Origin: Actinomadura_E scrupuli
GTDB lineage: Bacteria > Actinomycetota > Actinomycetes > Streptosporangiales > Streptosporangiaceae
Assembly (NCBI RefSeq): GCF_050971785.1
Contig: NZ_JBPCCU010000001.1
Span: 124,001-188,000, forward strand
Direction of reading: 5' to 3'
Length of the DNA: 64,000 nt
In this document: in pieces, positions 1 through 8,519 of the stretch
Layout: each line of letters begins with the position of its first letter
Numbering within the stretch: position 1 is the stretch's first letter
Notes under the pieces: model-generated
The model's input: only the letters and a program-made list of their open reading frames with translations
Database searches by the model: none
Told to the model about the DNA's origin: nothing
Program-made: the position numbers and the translations under genes

Positions 1-2
1 TG

Positions 3-1055
3 ACCGAGGGCGGCGCCTTCTCCAACACCCTGACCAACTACGACGCGTTCAAGCCGGGCCGGGAGTTCTCGGCCGACGAGCTCGCGCCGTTCACGATCAG
101 CCTGGACGAGTTCCACGCCTCGTACATCACCTCGGGCAAGAACATCGGCCAGCCCACCAGCTTCTACGCCAAGGTCCGCTACAAGGACGGCTCGGGGCCG
201 GAGAAGCCGTACGACCTGCGGGTCAACCATCCGCTCGGCGTCGGCGGCACCAAGGTCTACCTTCTCGGCCATGGGTACGCGCCCACCTTCACCGTCAAGG
301 ACGGCAAGGGACAGATCGCGTTCCAGGGCTCGGTGCCGTTCCTGCCGATGGAGGAGAGGACCTTCACCTCCGAGGGCGTCATCAAGGCGCCCGACGCGCA
401 GCCCACCCAACTGGGGTTCTACGGGATCTTCTTCCCGTCCGCCGCGCCCGACCAGGCCGGCAAGACCATCTCCGCCTTCCCCGCGCCGCTCAACCCGCGG
501 GTGTCGATCGTTCCCTTCAAGGGCGACCTCGGCCTCGACACCGGGGTCCCGCAGTCGGTCTACAAGCTCGAGGGGCTCGGCAAGACGCTCTTCCCGGTGG
601 GGAAGGCACAGGGCCTGCAAGTGGGGCAGACGCTCACCCTGCCGGACGGGGCGGGATCGATCACCTTCACCGGCTACCAGCAGTGGGTCAGCCTCGCGCT
701 CAACCACGACCCGGGACGGGTCCCCGCGCTGGCCGCCGCGGTGATCGCGATCTTCGGCATCGTGACCTCCTTCCTGATCCGCCGTCGCCGGGTGTGGGTC
801 CGTGCGAGTGCCGCGGACGGGGGGCGTACGGTGGTCGAGGTCGGTGGACTCGCCCTCGGCAACGCCACTGCCGAGTTCGACGACATCGTGGCGGATCTGC
901 GTCAGCGGGTCCCCGCCGTGGAGGAGCCGGCCGGTGAGTCCTCCGGCGATGAGGCCTCCGGTCCGGAGACCCCCGCCGGCGAAAGCCCCGGTAGCGCCTC
1001 CGGCGCCGGGTCCAACAGCGGTGCCGGAACCCCCGGCGATCAGAACGAGGAGTGA
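3..1055 (+). CDS. resB: ResB-like cytochrome c biogenesis protein (3' part)
   Basis: The reading frame is open from the window edge, so the N-terminus lies outside. About 350 residues are visible: a long extracytoplasmic beta-rich stretch, then one membrane segment encoded around 721-780, an Arg-rich cytoplasmic edge (RRRR) and a low-complexity Glu/Ser/Gly/Pro tail. ResB (Ccs1) works with ResC/CcsB in System II cytochrome c maturation, which delivers haem across the membrane to apocytochromes. The assignment rests on this architecture and on the immediately following ccsB gene, whose candidate GTG starts lie at or just past this stop codon. The Gly/Ser-rich tail is typical of actinobacterial ResB proteins. 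Confidence 0.88.
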   Translation, partial: TEGGAFSNTLTNYDAFKPGREFSADELAPFTISLDEFHASYITSGKNIGQPTSFYAKVRYKDGSGPEKPYDLRVNHPLGVGGTKVYLLGHGYAPTFTVKDGKGQIAFQGSVPFLPMEERTFTSEGVIKAPDAQPTQLGFYGIFFPSAAPDQAGKTISAFPAPLNPRVSIVPFKGDLGLDTGVPQSVYKLEGLGKTLFPVGKAQGLQVGQTLTLPDGAGSITFTGYQQWVSLALNHDPGRVPALAAAVIAIFGIVTSFLIRRRRVWVRASAADGGRTVVEVGGLALGNATAEFDDIVADLRQRVPAVEEPAGESSGDEASGPETPAGESPGSASGAGSNSGAGTPGDQNEE

Positions 1056-1060
1056 CGAGT

Positions 1061-2077
1061 GTGGACGCCCATCTCGCCGATCTGAGCAATCAGCTCATGG
1101 TCGGCACCGTGCTTCTGTACGTGGTCGCCATGGTCGGCTACGCCGCGGATCTCGCCTTCGGCGACCGCCGCCGGACGGCGGCCGCCGTCCGGGCCAAGGT
1201 CCTGGCCGGTGCCGGGGGCCCGGAGACGGCCGAAGCCGGACCGGACGGCACAGCGTCGGACGGCAGAGCGTCGGACGGCACGGCGGTGGACGAGGAACGG
1301 CGGGAGGTCGACTGGGGCCGTTTCGCGGTCCTGATCAACGTGCTCGGCTGGGGCGCCCACCTGGGCGAGCTCGTCACCCGGGGCATGGCCGCCGAGCGGC
1401 TGCCGTGGGGGAACATGTACGAGTTCGTCTCGGCGATCTGCTTCGCCGCGGTGACCGCGTACCTCGTCCTGCTGGTCCGCCAGAACGTCCGGTTCCTCGG
1501 TGCCTTCCTCATGGTCGCCGTGGTGATCGGGCTGGGCATCGCCACCATCTGGCTGTACGACGCCCCGGGCCCGCTGCGGCCCGCGCTCCAGTCGTACTGG
1601 ATCGGCATCCACGTCACGGCCGCCATCATCGCCACCGGCACCTTCAGCGTCGCCGCCGTCACCACGCTGCTCTACGTGGCCGTGGCCCGCCGGGAGGGCC
1701 GTGCCGCGGCGGTGACCGGTGCCGCGACACCGGCCGGCGCCCCCGCGACCGGGTTCCTCAGCAGGTTCCCGTCCGCGGACCGGCTGGACCGGCTCTCCAA
1801 CCGCATCACGATGTTCGGCTTCCCGATCTGGACCTTCGCCATCATCGCGGGCGCGATCTGGGCCGACTCGGCGTGGGGCCGCTACTGGGGCTGGGACCCC
1901 AAGGAGACGTGGTCGTTCATCACCTGGGTGGTCTACGCCGGGTACCTGCACGCTCGCGCCACCGCGGGCTGGAAGGGCAACAAGGCGGCGGTCATCGCGC
2001 TGATCGCCTTCGCGTGCCTGCTGTTCAACTTCTTCGGGATCAACTACCTGGTCTCGGGCATGCACTCCTACAAGTGA
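1061..2077 (+). CDS. ccsB: Cytochrome c biogenesis protein CcsB/ResC
   Basis: About 338 residues, an integral membrane haem-handling protein of System II cytochrome c maturation and partner of the preceding ResB. The diagnostic tryptophan-rich haem-binding motif is present (WGWDPKETW, starting near residue 276), with several membrane helices and flanking histidines. I chose GTG 1061 because a GAGGAG ribosome-binding site lies 8 bases upstream; GTG 1052 overlaps the resB stop and has no room for one. Residues roughly 50-80 form a low-complexity Gly/Asp/Ala/Ser linker with imperfect short repeats in the DNA, which looks like lineage-specific padding between helix 1 and the conserved core. Confidence 0.95.
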   Translation: MDAHLADLSNQLMVGTVLLYVVAMVGYAADLAFGDRRRTAAAVRAKVLAGAGGPETAEAGPDGTASDGRASDGTAVDEERREVDWGRFAVLINVLGWGAHLGELVTRGMAAERLPWGNMYEFVSAICFAAVTAYLVLLVRQNVRFLGAFLMVAVVIGLGIATIWLYDAPGPLRPALQSYWIGIHVTAAIIATGTFSVAAVTTLLYVAVARREGRAAAVTGAATPAGAPATGFLSRFPSADRLDRLSNRITMFGFPIWTFAIIAGAIWADSAWGRYWGWDPKETWSFITWVVYAGYLHARATAGWKGNKAAVIALIAFACLLFNFFGINYLVSGMHSYK

Positions 2078-2204
2078 CCCGCGACCCGACCGAATCCCGC
2101 GCCCCAACCCCAGCCGAACCCAAGCGGCCCCAGCGCGAGCGCCCCAAGCGCCCGAGCGGGTCATGGGGTGAGGGGCGGGGAGTGGGGGGTGAGGATTCGG
2201 GGGG

Positions 2205-2600
2205 TCAGTCCTCGCCGCGGATGCGGCGGTCGAGGCTCTTGAGGAAGTCGGGGTCGTCGTCGGGGCCGCGGGGGAGGTCGACGCCCGGCGGCACCGGCGC
2301 AGGCGGGCCGGCGAACCGGTTCTCGCCGGTCGGCTCGAGCCCCCGCCCCTCCCGGCCGATCCGCTCCTCCCGGCCGATGCGCCCGTCCAGGCCGATCCGC
2401 CCGTCCGGGCCGATCCGTGCGTCGCGCGGCCGTCCGAACAGCAGCCACGCGATGGCGCCGAGGTTCATCGTCAGCAGCACGACCAGGAACCAGCCGAACT
2501 TCGGCAGCCCCCGGATCTCCGCCTCGTCGGTCGTCAGCACGTCGAACAGGCAGTACAGCCAGACGCCGAGCGCAATCAGGGCGACAAGGACATAGAACAT
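2205..2600 (-). CDS. PLDc_N-domain small membrane protein
   Basis: A 131-residue protein with two predicted membrane helices (about residues 3-20 and 38-58). They are separated by a short loop and followed by the W-LLFGRP signature of the cardiolipin-synthase N-terminal domain (PLDc_N), without any catalytic HKD phospholipase domain. The C-terminal half is charged and repetitive: an Arg-Ile-Gly-Pro/Leu-Asp-Gly-type motif recurs about five times (IGPDGRIGLDGRIGRE). Such stand-alone PLDc_N proteins are common in actinobacteria and have no established role. The gene converges with ccsB. Confidence 0.8.
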   Translation of the reverse strand: MFYVLVALIALGVWLYCLFDVLTTDEAEIRGLPKFGWFLVVLLTMNLGAIAWLLFGRPRDARIGPDGRIGLDGRIGREERIGREGRGLEPTGENRFAGPPAPVPPGVDLPRGPDDDPDFLKSLDRRIRGED

Positions 2601-2705
2601 GCTGGCAGGTTAACCGCCTCGCGGCTTACTCTGCCATGGCGGAGTCAAGACAGAGGCAATACCCGTAGGGGTCCGGGCCTCGTGGCCGGCCGAGAACGGA
2701 GCGCG

Positions 2706-3617
2706 ATGCGGTACTGGGGCATACACCGCAAGCACCGCGATTCCAAGGAGGGGAGCCATGCCTCGTCCCCCTCCGACCAGCGGGCGGAGCACCCCACGAC
2801 GAGGCCGCGGCGCACCCAGCCGCGGGACGCGCTGGGCCGGTTCCGCAAGGCGGGACGCGACGACGACTTCGCGCTCCGGACCGGGGGCGATCAGCCGGCC
2901 CGGCAGGCCCCGGCCAAGCCGGCCTTCCGCTGGCGCGACTTCGAGCTCGACGACGAGCTGCCCCGTACCCAGGCCAGGCCGCCGGACGCGCCCGGCTCAC
3001 CGGATCGGCCCGGGCCGCCGGACGGGCGGCGGCACTGCGGGCCGCTGGAGGGCATCCTCTACCGGCAGTGGGACGGCGAGCTCGGTCCGCCCACCCCGGA
3101 GGTCGTCCGGGCCATCGACAGCCTCGCCGCGCTGCCCGAGCCGCTGAAAGAGCTTCTGGCGCGCGGACTCGACGGGATCTATGTCGGCCCAGGCGGAGTG
3201 CCCGATCTCGACGACATGGGCCATCTCAAGGGCCGCGAGCTGCCCTCGGGCAAGGCGACCTGGGACATCTGCGCCGGGGCGTACGGGGATCGGAAGATCG
3301 TGGTGGGGGACCGGCCGTCGCCCACGCCGGACGTGATGATGCACGAGGTGGGGCACTCGCTGGACGACCTGGACGCGGAGGCCGACGGCTGGCAGTCCGA
3401 CAGCCCGGAGTTCCGCGCCCTCTACGAACAGTGCCTGCCACATCTGGCCAGCGACTTCCATCTGCAGCCGGACGCTCTGGGGCGCAAGGAGTTCTTCGCC
3501 GACGCCTTCGCCGCCATCGCGGCGCGGCAGCGCCCGGCGCTGGTCGACATGCTGGGCGGCGACACCCGGACGGCGCTCAACGTGATGCTGTTCTTCAACC
3601 GCCGGTACGGAATGTAG
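2706..3617 (+). CDS. Putative zinc metallopeptidase (HExGH, lethal-factor-like)
   Basis: About 303 residues. The N-terminal 110 residues are basic, Pro-rich and probably disordered. The C-terminal half carries a zincin signature, HEVGHSLDD at about residues 213-221, followed about 45 residues later by KEFFADAFAA, whose Glu (about 262) is the likely third zinc ligand. This resembles the anthrax lethal-factor-related metalloendopeptidase group found in bacterial toxins. No signal peptide is visible. I chose ATG 2706, which has GGAG upstream. A much stronger AAGGAGGGGAG ribosome-binding site sits just before ATG 2758, but that ATG is in another frame. A small partner gene follows 11 bases downstream. 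Confidence 0.72.
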   Translation: MRYWGIHRKHRDSKEGSHASSPSDQRAEHPTTRPRRTQPRDALGRFRKAGRDDDFALRTGGDQPARQAPAKPAFRWRDFELDDELPRTQARPPDAPGSPDRPGPPDGRRHCGPLEGILYRQWDGELGPPTPEVVRAIDSLAALPEPLKELLARGLDGIYVGPGGVPDLDDMGHLKGRELPSGKATWDICAGAYGDRKIVVGDRPSPTPDVMMHEVGHSLDDLDAEADGWQSDSPEFRALYEQCLPHLASDFHLQPDALGRKEFFADAFAAIAARQRPALVDMLGGDTRTALNVMLFFNRRYGM

Positions 3618-3628
3618 GTGACCCAGAC

Positions 3629-3880
3629 ATGTACGTGATCAAGCTCGACAACGGGAACCTGCGGGTGCCGCACAGCGCGACCACCGAGGACGGCCGCATC
3701 ATCGGGCAGGCGTACATCGAGATCGGCCCGGACGACCCCGACTACTCACGGCTGGCCGATCAGGCGCTCACCGAGGAGGAGATGGCGGTGAAACGCAGCC
3801 GGTGGCGGGACGAAGACGAAGCGCTGCTGCGTCAGTTCGAGGATTGGAAGGCCCAGCAAGAGGATGCCCAGGGGGATTGA
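3629..3880 (+). CDS. Small acidic protein, partner of the metallopeptidase gene
   Basis: An 83-residue hydrophilic, acidic protein with no signal peptide or membrane helix. It has a beta-like N-terminal half (an MYVIKLDNGNLRVP start) and a charged helical C-terminal half rich in Glu, Arg and Trp. It begins 11 bases after the metallopeptidase stop and has weak GTAGGTGA sequence as ribosome-binding site, so the two are probably co-transcribed. I do not recognise the family. Its position would suit an inhibitor or immunity protein for the peptidase, but nothing in the sequence proves this. Confidence 0.65.
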   Translation: MYVIKLDNGNLRVPHSATTEDGRIIGQAYIEIGPDDPDYSRLADQALTEEEMAVKRSRWRDEDEALLRQFEDWKAQQEDAQGD

Positions 3881-3985
3881 GTCGGGCATTCCCGGCTGTC
3901 TGTGCGTCCCGCCCTAACCGGCTAGGTGGTGCAAATGCACTATGGAGTTTCTCACGCTGTAAAGCGGTGGAACTGTGAGCTACCG

Positions 3986-4186
3986 CTATCGGGTGAGCTC
4001 GGAGAGCGGCTCTTCGCCGCGCAGGAGTGCGTGTACTTCCGACTCACGGAAACGGCGGTGACCACCCGGAGTCCGTATGCTGCTGATGCGACCCGCCGCG
4101 GCCCATCGGGTCACGGTCTTCGGGTCCACTCGGAAGAGCGCAGCGACCTCTCCGGGGGTCAGCAGGCGCTCGCTCGTACTCTCCAC
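3986..4186 (-). CDS. BldC-like MerR-type DNA-binding regulator
   Basis: A 66-residue protein consisting almost entirely of a MerR-type winged helix: LTPGEVAALFRVDPKTVTRW, then the wing IRTPGGHRRFRESEV. Length and sequence match the BldC family, which binds DNA as head-to-tail oligomers and times development in Streptomyces. I chose GTG 4186 because GGGGGAG lies 6 bases upstream; a longer upstream reading frame exists but lacks family similarity. The gene is transcribed away from the dehydratase gene; the 274-base spacer presumably carries both promoters. Confidence 0.88.
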   Translation of the reverse strand: MESTSERLLTPGEVAALFRVDPKTVTRWAAAGRISSIRTPGGHRRFRESEVHALLRGEEPLSELTR

Positions 4187-4460
4187 GTTCTCTCCCCCTT
4201 TGTCCCGCTCTCGGTGCGGGTGGACTGTTTCTAAGTGTGCCGGGTCAAGACCGGTTTCTCCCTTGTTTTCGGAAAACATCACCGTACGTAGTTCCCTGAG
4301 CTGGGACTATAACGGCAAGTGAACAGGGCATTCGTCACACCCGTCACGATGATCTCCATACACCCGCCGTGTAGTGCTCGGAACCCCCAGTTACGGGTCA
4401 GTAGGATTCGGGAGTGGTTCCATGGCCCGGATGTGGCAGGGGAAAACTACACTCTGAGCT

Positions 4461-5519
4461 GTGTCCGATCTCGTAACTCTGGGGGAGATCGAGGGGGCGG
4501 CCGCCCGGCTGCGTGACGTCATCGTGCGCACGCCGCTGGTTTCCTTCTCGTTGCCGTCCTCCGGACCGCCCTTGCTGATCAAGCCCGAGTCGCTGCAGCC
4601 GGTCGGGGCCTTCAAGCTGCGCGGCGCCTACGCGGCGATCACCGCACTGCCCCGGAGCGTGCGGCGGCGGGGCGTGATCACCCATTCCAGCGGCAACCAC
4701 GCGCAGGCGGTGGCCTATGCCGCGCGTGCTCTCGGTATCCCGTCGGTGCTGGTCATCCCGCACACCACCCCGGCCGTGAAGGTGGACGCCTGTGCGGCGC
4801 TGGGGGCCGACATCGTCTTCGTGGAGCCCAGCATGGAGGCCCGGATCGGCACCGCGGACCGGCTGGCGGAGGCGCACGCGCTCTCGCTGATCCCGCCCTT
4901 CGACGACGCGCGGGTGATCGCCGGGCAGGGCACCGTCGGGCTGGAGATCGTGGCGGACGCCCCCGAGGTCGACGTCGTGCTGGTGCCGGTCGGCGGCGGT
5001 GGCCTGATCTCCGGTATCGCCACCGCGGTCAAGACGCTCTGCCCGGACGCCAAGGTCGTCGGCGTGGAGCCGGCGCTGGCCGCGGACGCCCGGCAGTCGC
5101 TGCGCGGCGGCGTCCGGGTGGGCTGGACGCCGGAGCAGACCGCGCGCACCATCGCCGACGCGCTCCGGGTGCAGCAGGTGGGCAACCTGCCGTTCGCCCA
5201 CCTCACCGAGTACGTCGACGACATCGTCGTGGTGAGCGAGGACGAGATCCGCGAGGCCATGCGGCGGCTGGCCCGCGGGCCCAAGCTCATCGCCGAGCCG
5301 GCCGGCGCGGTGGCCACCGCCGCCTACCTCTTCCACCGGGACGAACTGCCCCGGGGCGACTCGTTCGTCTCCGTGCTCTCCGGCGGCAACGTCGACCCGG
5401 CCCTGTTCCTGGAGATCCTCGCCGGCGACCCGCCGGCGGACGACCCGGAGGAGACCTCCCCGGAGGAGCCGGCCGCCGCCACGGAGGCCGTGGACGATGC
5501 TTCCCCGGGCACCGGATAA
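4461..5519 (+). CDS. Threonine/serine dehydratase-type PLP enzyme
   Basis: 352 residues, a fold-type II PLP enzyme that deaminates threonine (or serine) to the 2-oxoacid. Visible motifs are GAFKLRGA with the Schiff-base lysine (about K52), the substrate loop SSGNHAQA (about 76-83) and the glycine-rich phosphate loop GGGGLISG (about 178-185). There is no C-terminal ACT regulatory domain, so it resembles the short catabolic-type enzymes rather than feedback-inhibited IlvA. The last about 35 residues are an acidic Pro/Glu tail. The start is GTG 4461, preceded by only weak purine-rich sequence. Substrate specificity cannot be read from sequence alone. Confidence 0.88.
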   Translation: MSDLVTLGEIEGAAARLRDVIVRTPLVSFSLPSSGPPLLIKPESLQPVGAFKLRGAYAAITALPRSVRRRGVITHSSGNHAQAVAYAARALGIPSVLVIPHTTPAVKVDACAALGADIVFVEPSMEARIGTADRLAEAHALSLIPPFDDARVIAGQGTVGLEIVADAPEVDVVLVPVGGGGLISGIATAVKTLCPDAKVVGVEPALAADARQSLRGGVRVGWTPEQTARTIADALRVQQVGNLPFAHLTEYVDDIVVVSEDEIREAMRRLARGPKLIAEPAGAVATAAYLFHRDELPRGDSFVSVLSGGNVDPALFLEILAGDPPADDPEETSPEEPAAATEAVDDASPGTG

Positions 5520-5532
5520 CCTCGGAGTCACC

Positions 5533-5787
5533 ATGCGTTCCGTACTCGCCTATTCCTCCGCGCGAATCCTGATCTTCGCCGCCACCTGCGGCGTGCTCTG
5601 GGTGACCACGCCGATGAGAGAGTCTCCGGCGCTGCTGCTGGCGGCATCGATCCTGATCAGCGGCGTCGTCAGCTACGTGCTGCTCTCCCGGCAGCGGGAC
5701 CGCATGTCCGCGGCCCTGGTGTCCGTGGCCGCCGCCCGGCGGCGCGGGTTCGAGCGGGCCCGTGCCAAGGAAGACGCTCCCGAGTAG
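5533..5787 (+). CDS. DUF4229 membrane protein
   Basis: An 84-residue protein with two short membrane helices (about residues 8-25 and 31-49) and a basic cytoplasmic C-terminus (Arg-rich, then Glu/Asp). This matches the small actinobacterial DUF4229 proteins, usually found near menaquinone and complex I genes. The ATG follows the dehydratase stop by 13 bases, suggesting co-transcription. Function is unknown. Confidence 0.75.
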   Translation: MRSVLAYSSARILIFAATCGVLWVTTPMRESPALLLAASILISGVVSYVLLSRQRDRMSAALVSVAAARRRGFERARAKEDAPE

Positions 5788-5838
5788 CGGCGACCCTCGA
5801 CGTCGGGGGAGCGCCGCGGATCTGCGAGGCTTGCGAGC

Positions 5839-6537
5839 ATGACCCGCGCTTCTCTCGACAAGCAGCCCGCCGACGTCGCGGCGATGTTCGACCGCACCGC
5901 CGAGCGTTACGACCTGCTCAACGCCCTGATGACGGGCGGGCTGGACCGGCGCTGGCGGCATGCCGTCGTCGCGGCGCTGGACGCCCGCCCCGGTGAGCGC
6001 ATCCTCGATCTCGCGGCCGGCACGGGCACGTCGTCGATCCCCTTCGTCGAGGCGGGGGCACAGGTCGTGGCCTGCGACTTCTCCCTGGGCATGCTCCGGG
6101 TCGGGGTCCGCCGCCAGGCGGGCACCGAGGGGCTGGAGTTCGTCGCGGGCGACGCGCTGCGGCTGCCGTTCGCCGACGCCTCGTTCGACGCGGTCACGAT
6201 CTCGTTCGGGCTGCGCAACGTCGCGGACACGGACCTGGCGCTGCGGGAGCTCCTCCGGGTGACCAAGCCGGGCGGCCGCCTGCTGGTCTGCGAGGTCAGC
6301 CACCCGCCGAACGGGCTGCTGGACCGCGGCCACCGGCTGCACCTGCGGTACGGGCTGCCGCTGCTGGGCAGGGTGAGCTCCAATCCGGACTCCTACCGGT
6401 ACCTGGGGGAGTCCACCCTCGCCTGGCCTGACCAGCGGGAACTCTCCGGGGTGCTGCGCCGGGCGGGGTGGGAGAAGGTCCGCTGGCGCAACCTCTCCTT
6501 CGGGGTGGTGGCCCTGCATCACGCCGTACGGACATAA
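5839..6537 (+). CDS. menG: Demethylmenaquinone methyltransferase
   Basis: 232 residues, a class I SAM methyltransferase of the MenG/UbiE family that methylates demethylmenaquinone in the last ring-modifying step of menaquinone synthesis. The SAM-binding motif LDLAAGTGTSS is at about residues 56-66, with family-typical stretches FDRTAERYDLLN near the N-terminus, ISFGLRNV in the middle, and SNPDSYRYLGES towards the end. It lies upstream of menJ and the nuo operon, which use the same quinone. The ATG start is preceded by GCGAGG. Confidence 0.93.
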   Translation: MTRASLDKQPADVAAMFDRTAERYDLLNALMTGGLDRRWRHAVVAALDARPGERILDLAAGTGTSSIPFVEAGAQVVACDFSLGMLRVGVRRQAGTEGLEFVAGDALRLPFADASFDAVTISFGLRNVADTDLALRELLRVTKPGGRLLVCEVSHPPNGLLDRGHRLHLRYGLPLLGRVSSNPDSYRYLGESTLAWPDQRELSGVLRRAGWEKVRWRNLSFGVVALHHAVRT

Positions 6538-6610
6538 GTCCCGCCCGAATCTGGATGAAACGGTCCAAACCAAGCAAGTCATCGGGTACCCAGTGGTCCC
6601 CGTAAAGGAA

Positions 6611-6646
6611 TAGACTCCCTGAGGGCCTTTGTGAAGTACTTCACAA
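6611..6646 (+). promoter_or_regulatory. Rex operator overlapping the menJ promoter region
   Basis: Positions 6629-6646 are a perfect 18-bp palindrome, TTGTGAAGTACTTCACAA. It fits the TTGTGAA-N4-TTCACAA pattern of the NADH/NAD+-sensing repressor Rex and matches the Streptomyces form TGTGAAC-N3-TTCACA at all but one fixed base. A -10-like TAGACT lies just upstream at 6611-6616, so a bound repressor would cover the transcription start and early transcript; no good -35 is visible. The operator ends 25 bases before the menJ start codon, pointing to redox control of menJ and probably of nuoA-N. Confidence 0.85.
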
Positions 6647-6671
6647 GCGAACGAGCGCGAAGAGGAAACTC

Positions 6672-7916
6672 GTGACCGAGACACGTGAGGCCGACGTCAT
6701 CGTCGTAGGGGCCGGGCCTGCCGGCTCCACGACGGCCTATTACCTCGCCCAGGCGGGCCTGAACGTCCTCTTGCTGGAGAAGGCCACCTTCCCCCGGGAC
6801 AAGGTCTGCGGCGACGGCCTGACCCCCCGGGCCGTGAAGCAGCTGATCGCCATGGGCGTCGACATCGACGCGCCCGGCTGGATCCGCAACAAGGGGCTGC
6901 GCATCTACGGCGGCGGGGTCAAGCTCGAGCTGCCCTGGCCCGAGCTGGCCAGCTTCCCGGACTTCGGCCTGGTGCGCGCCCGGCTCGATCTCGACCAGCT
7001 GCTCGCCGATCGTGCCGCGAAGGTCGGCGCCCAGCTGCTCCAGGGCGTCAACGTGACCGGCCCCATCCTGGACGAGCGCACGGACCGGATCATCGGTGTC
7101 GTCGACAAGCAGGGCAACGAGTACCGCGCCCCGCTGGTGGTGGCCGCCGACGGCAACTCCACCCGGCTCTCCCTCGCCATGGGCGTGCGCAAGCGCGATG
7201 ACCGCCCGATGGGGGTCGCGGTACGCCGCTACTACACAAACCCGCGGCACGACGACGACTACCTCGAGTCGTGGCTGGAGCTGTGGGACGGCGAGCGGCT
7301 GCTCCCCGGCTACGGCTGGGTCTTCGGGGTCGGCAACGGCACCTCCAACGTCGGGCTCGGCCTGCTCAACACCAGCAAGTCGTTCCAGAACACCGACTAC
7401 CGGGGGATGCTCAAGCGCTGGTGCGCCGGGCTGCCGGAGGAGTGGCAGTTCGACGAGGAACACGCCACCGGCCCGATCCGGGGCGCCGCGCTGCCGATGG
7501 GCTTCAACCGGCAGCCGCACTACGCCCGGGGCATGCTGCTGGTCGGCGACGCCGGAGGCATGATCAACCCGTTCAACGGCGAGGGCATCGACTACGCCAT
7601 GGAGTCGGGGCACCTCGCCGCCGACATCATCGTGCAGGCGCTGGCCCGGCCCACCCCCGCCCAGCGGGAGCGGGCGCTGTACGAGTACCCGCGCATCCTG
7701 AAGGAGACGCACGGAGGGTACTTCACGATCGGCCGGGTGTTCGTGAAGGCCATCGGGGACCCCCGGGTGATGAAGTTCGCGACCAGGCACGGCCTGCCGC
7801 ACCCCACGCTGATGCGCTTCACGCTGAAACTCCTCGCGAACCTCACGGATCCGCGGGGTGGCGACGCGATGGACCGGATCATCAATGCCATGTCGAAGGT
7901 GGCCCCGGCCGCATGA
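6672..7916 (+). CDS. menJ: Menaquinone reductase / geranylgeranyl reductase family flavoprotein
   Basis: 414 residues. The N-terminal Rossmann FAD site VVGAGPAGST (about 11-20) is followed by the family motif FPRDKVCGDGLTP and the second FAD motif VGDAGGMINPFNGEGIDYAMESG (split around residues 290-312). This is the geranylgeranyl reductase family; in mycobacteria the MenJ member saturates one isoprene unit of the menaquinone side chain, producing partially hydrogenated MK. The GTG start has AGAGGAA upstream. It is preceded directly by the Rex palindrome and followed by nuoA after 239 bases. The menaquinone role is inferred from context and family; another polyprenyl substrate is possible. Confidence 0.87.
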   Translation: MTETREADVIVVGAGPAGSTTAYYLAQAGLNVLLLEKATFPRDKVCGDGLTPRAVKQLIAMGVDIDAPGWIRNKGLRIYGGGVKLELPWPELASFPDFGLVRARLDLDQLLADRAAKVGAQLLQGVNVTGPILDERTDRIIGVVDKQGNEYRAPLVVAADGNSTRLSLAMGVRKRDDRPMGVAVRRYYTNPRHDDDYLESWLELWDGERLLPGYGWVFGVGNGTSNVGLGLLNTSKSFQNTDYRGMLKRWCAGLPEEWQFDEEHATGPIRGAALPMGFNRQPHYARGMLLVGDAGGMINPFNGEGIDYAMESGHLAADIIVQALARPTPAQRERALYEYPRILKETHGGYFTIGRVFVKAIGDPRVMKFATRHGLPHPTLMRFTLKLLANLTDPRGGDAMDRIINAMSKVAPAA

Positions 7917-8032
7917 CATGACACCGCTGCACTGGGCCGACCCACCACAGGGCCGACCTTGTTGGGTCCTCCCGAACGGAGACCCCGAGAGGATAGGCGA
8001 TGTTGGCTCTGACTAGGGTGACTCTCCGGGCC

Positions 8033-8100
8033 GTGACCTGGGGCATCCCGCAGGTACACTCCGTGCGCGCCCTTTGCGGCGCCGAGGGGCGAAGCCCCTC
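8033..8100 (+). promoter_or_regulatory. Candidate nuoA promoter and leader hairpin
   Basis: The 239-base gap between menJ and nuoA contains a possible promoter, GTGACC at 8033-8038 and TACACT at 8055-8060 with 16 bases between. Downstream there is a leader stem-loop, GAGGGGC at 8084-8090 and GCCCCTC at 8094-8100, without a T run. The gap has no Rex-type palindrome. nuo may thus be read both from the Rex-controlled promoter before menJ and from this site. The -35 match is weak. Confidence 0.35.
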
Positions 8101-8155
8101 CGTCACGGGCACCGGGATCAACACCGTACGTTTTGAGAAGGGGGTGTAGAGGCTG

Positions 8156-8518
8156 ATGGATCTCTATGTTCCGATCGTCGTGCTGGGCGTGCTGGCGTTC
8201 GCCTTCGCCGCCGGCTCGGTGGTGATGGCCGCGTTCACCGGCCCCAAGCGCTGGAACCGGGCCAAGCTCGAAGCCTACGAGTGCGGGATCGAGCCGACAC
8301 CGCAGCCTCCCGGCGGCGGGCGCTTCCCGGTGAAGTACTACCTCACGGCGATGCTGTTCATCGTCTTCGACATCGAGATCATCTTCCTCTACCCGTGGGC
8401 CGTGGCGTTCAACAGGTTCGCGGGGTGGTTCGGTCTCATCGAGATGGTGCTGTTCATCTTCACCGTTCTGGTCGCGTACGCCTATATCTGGCGGCGTGGC
8501 GGTCTGGAGTGGGACTGA
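8156..8518 (+). CDS. nuoA: NADH-quinone oxidoreductase subunit A
   Basis: 120 residues with three membrane helices. Between helices 1 and 2 lies the conserved quinone-chamber loop AYECGIEP (Cys about 43). It is the first gene of the complete 14-subunit complex I operon, which oxidises NADH, reduces menaquinone and pumps protons. The ATG is preceded by AGAGG. The stop lies one base before the nuoB start. Confidence 0.96.
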   Translation: MDLYVPIVVLGVLAFAFAAGSVVMAAFTGPKRWNRAKLEAYECGIEPTPQPPGGGRFPVKYYLTAMLFIVFDIEIIFLYPWAVAFNRFAGWFGLIEMVLFIFTVLVAYAYIWRRGGLEWD

Positions 8519-8519
8519 A

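Noticed and set aside
2758..3147. Separate gene using the strong ribosome-binding site at 2746-2756
   Set aside because: The product is an Arg/Pro/Ser-rich shadow without similarity; kept only as a question about the peptidase start.
4398..5534. 378-codon minus-strand frame opposite the dehydratase gene
   Set aside because: No recognisable motif, and the plus strand has all PLP-enzyme signatures.
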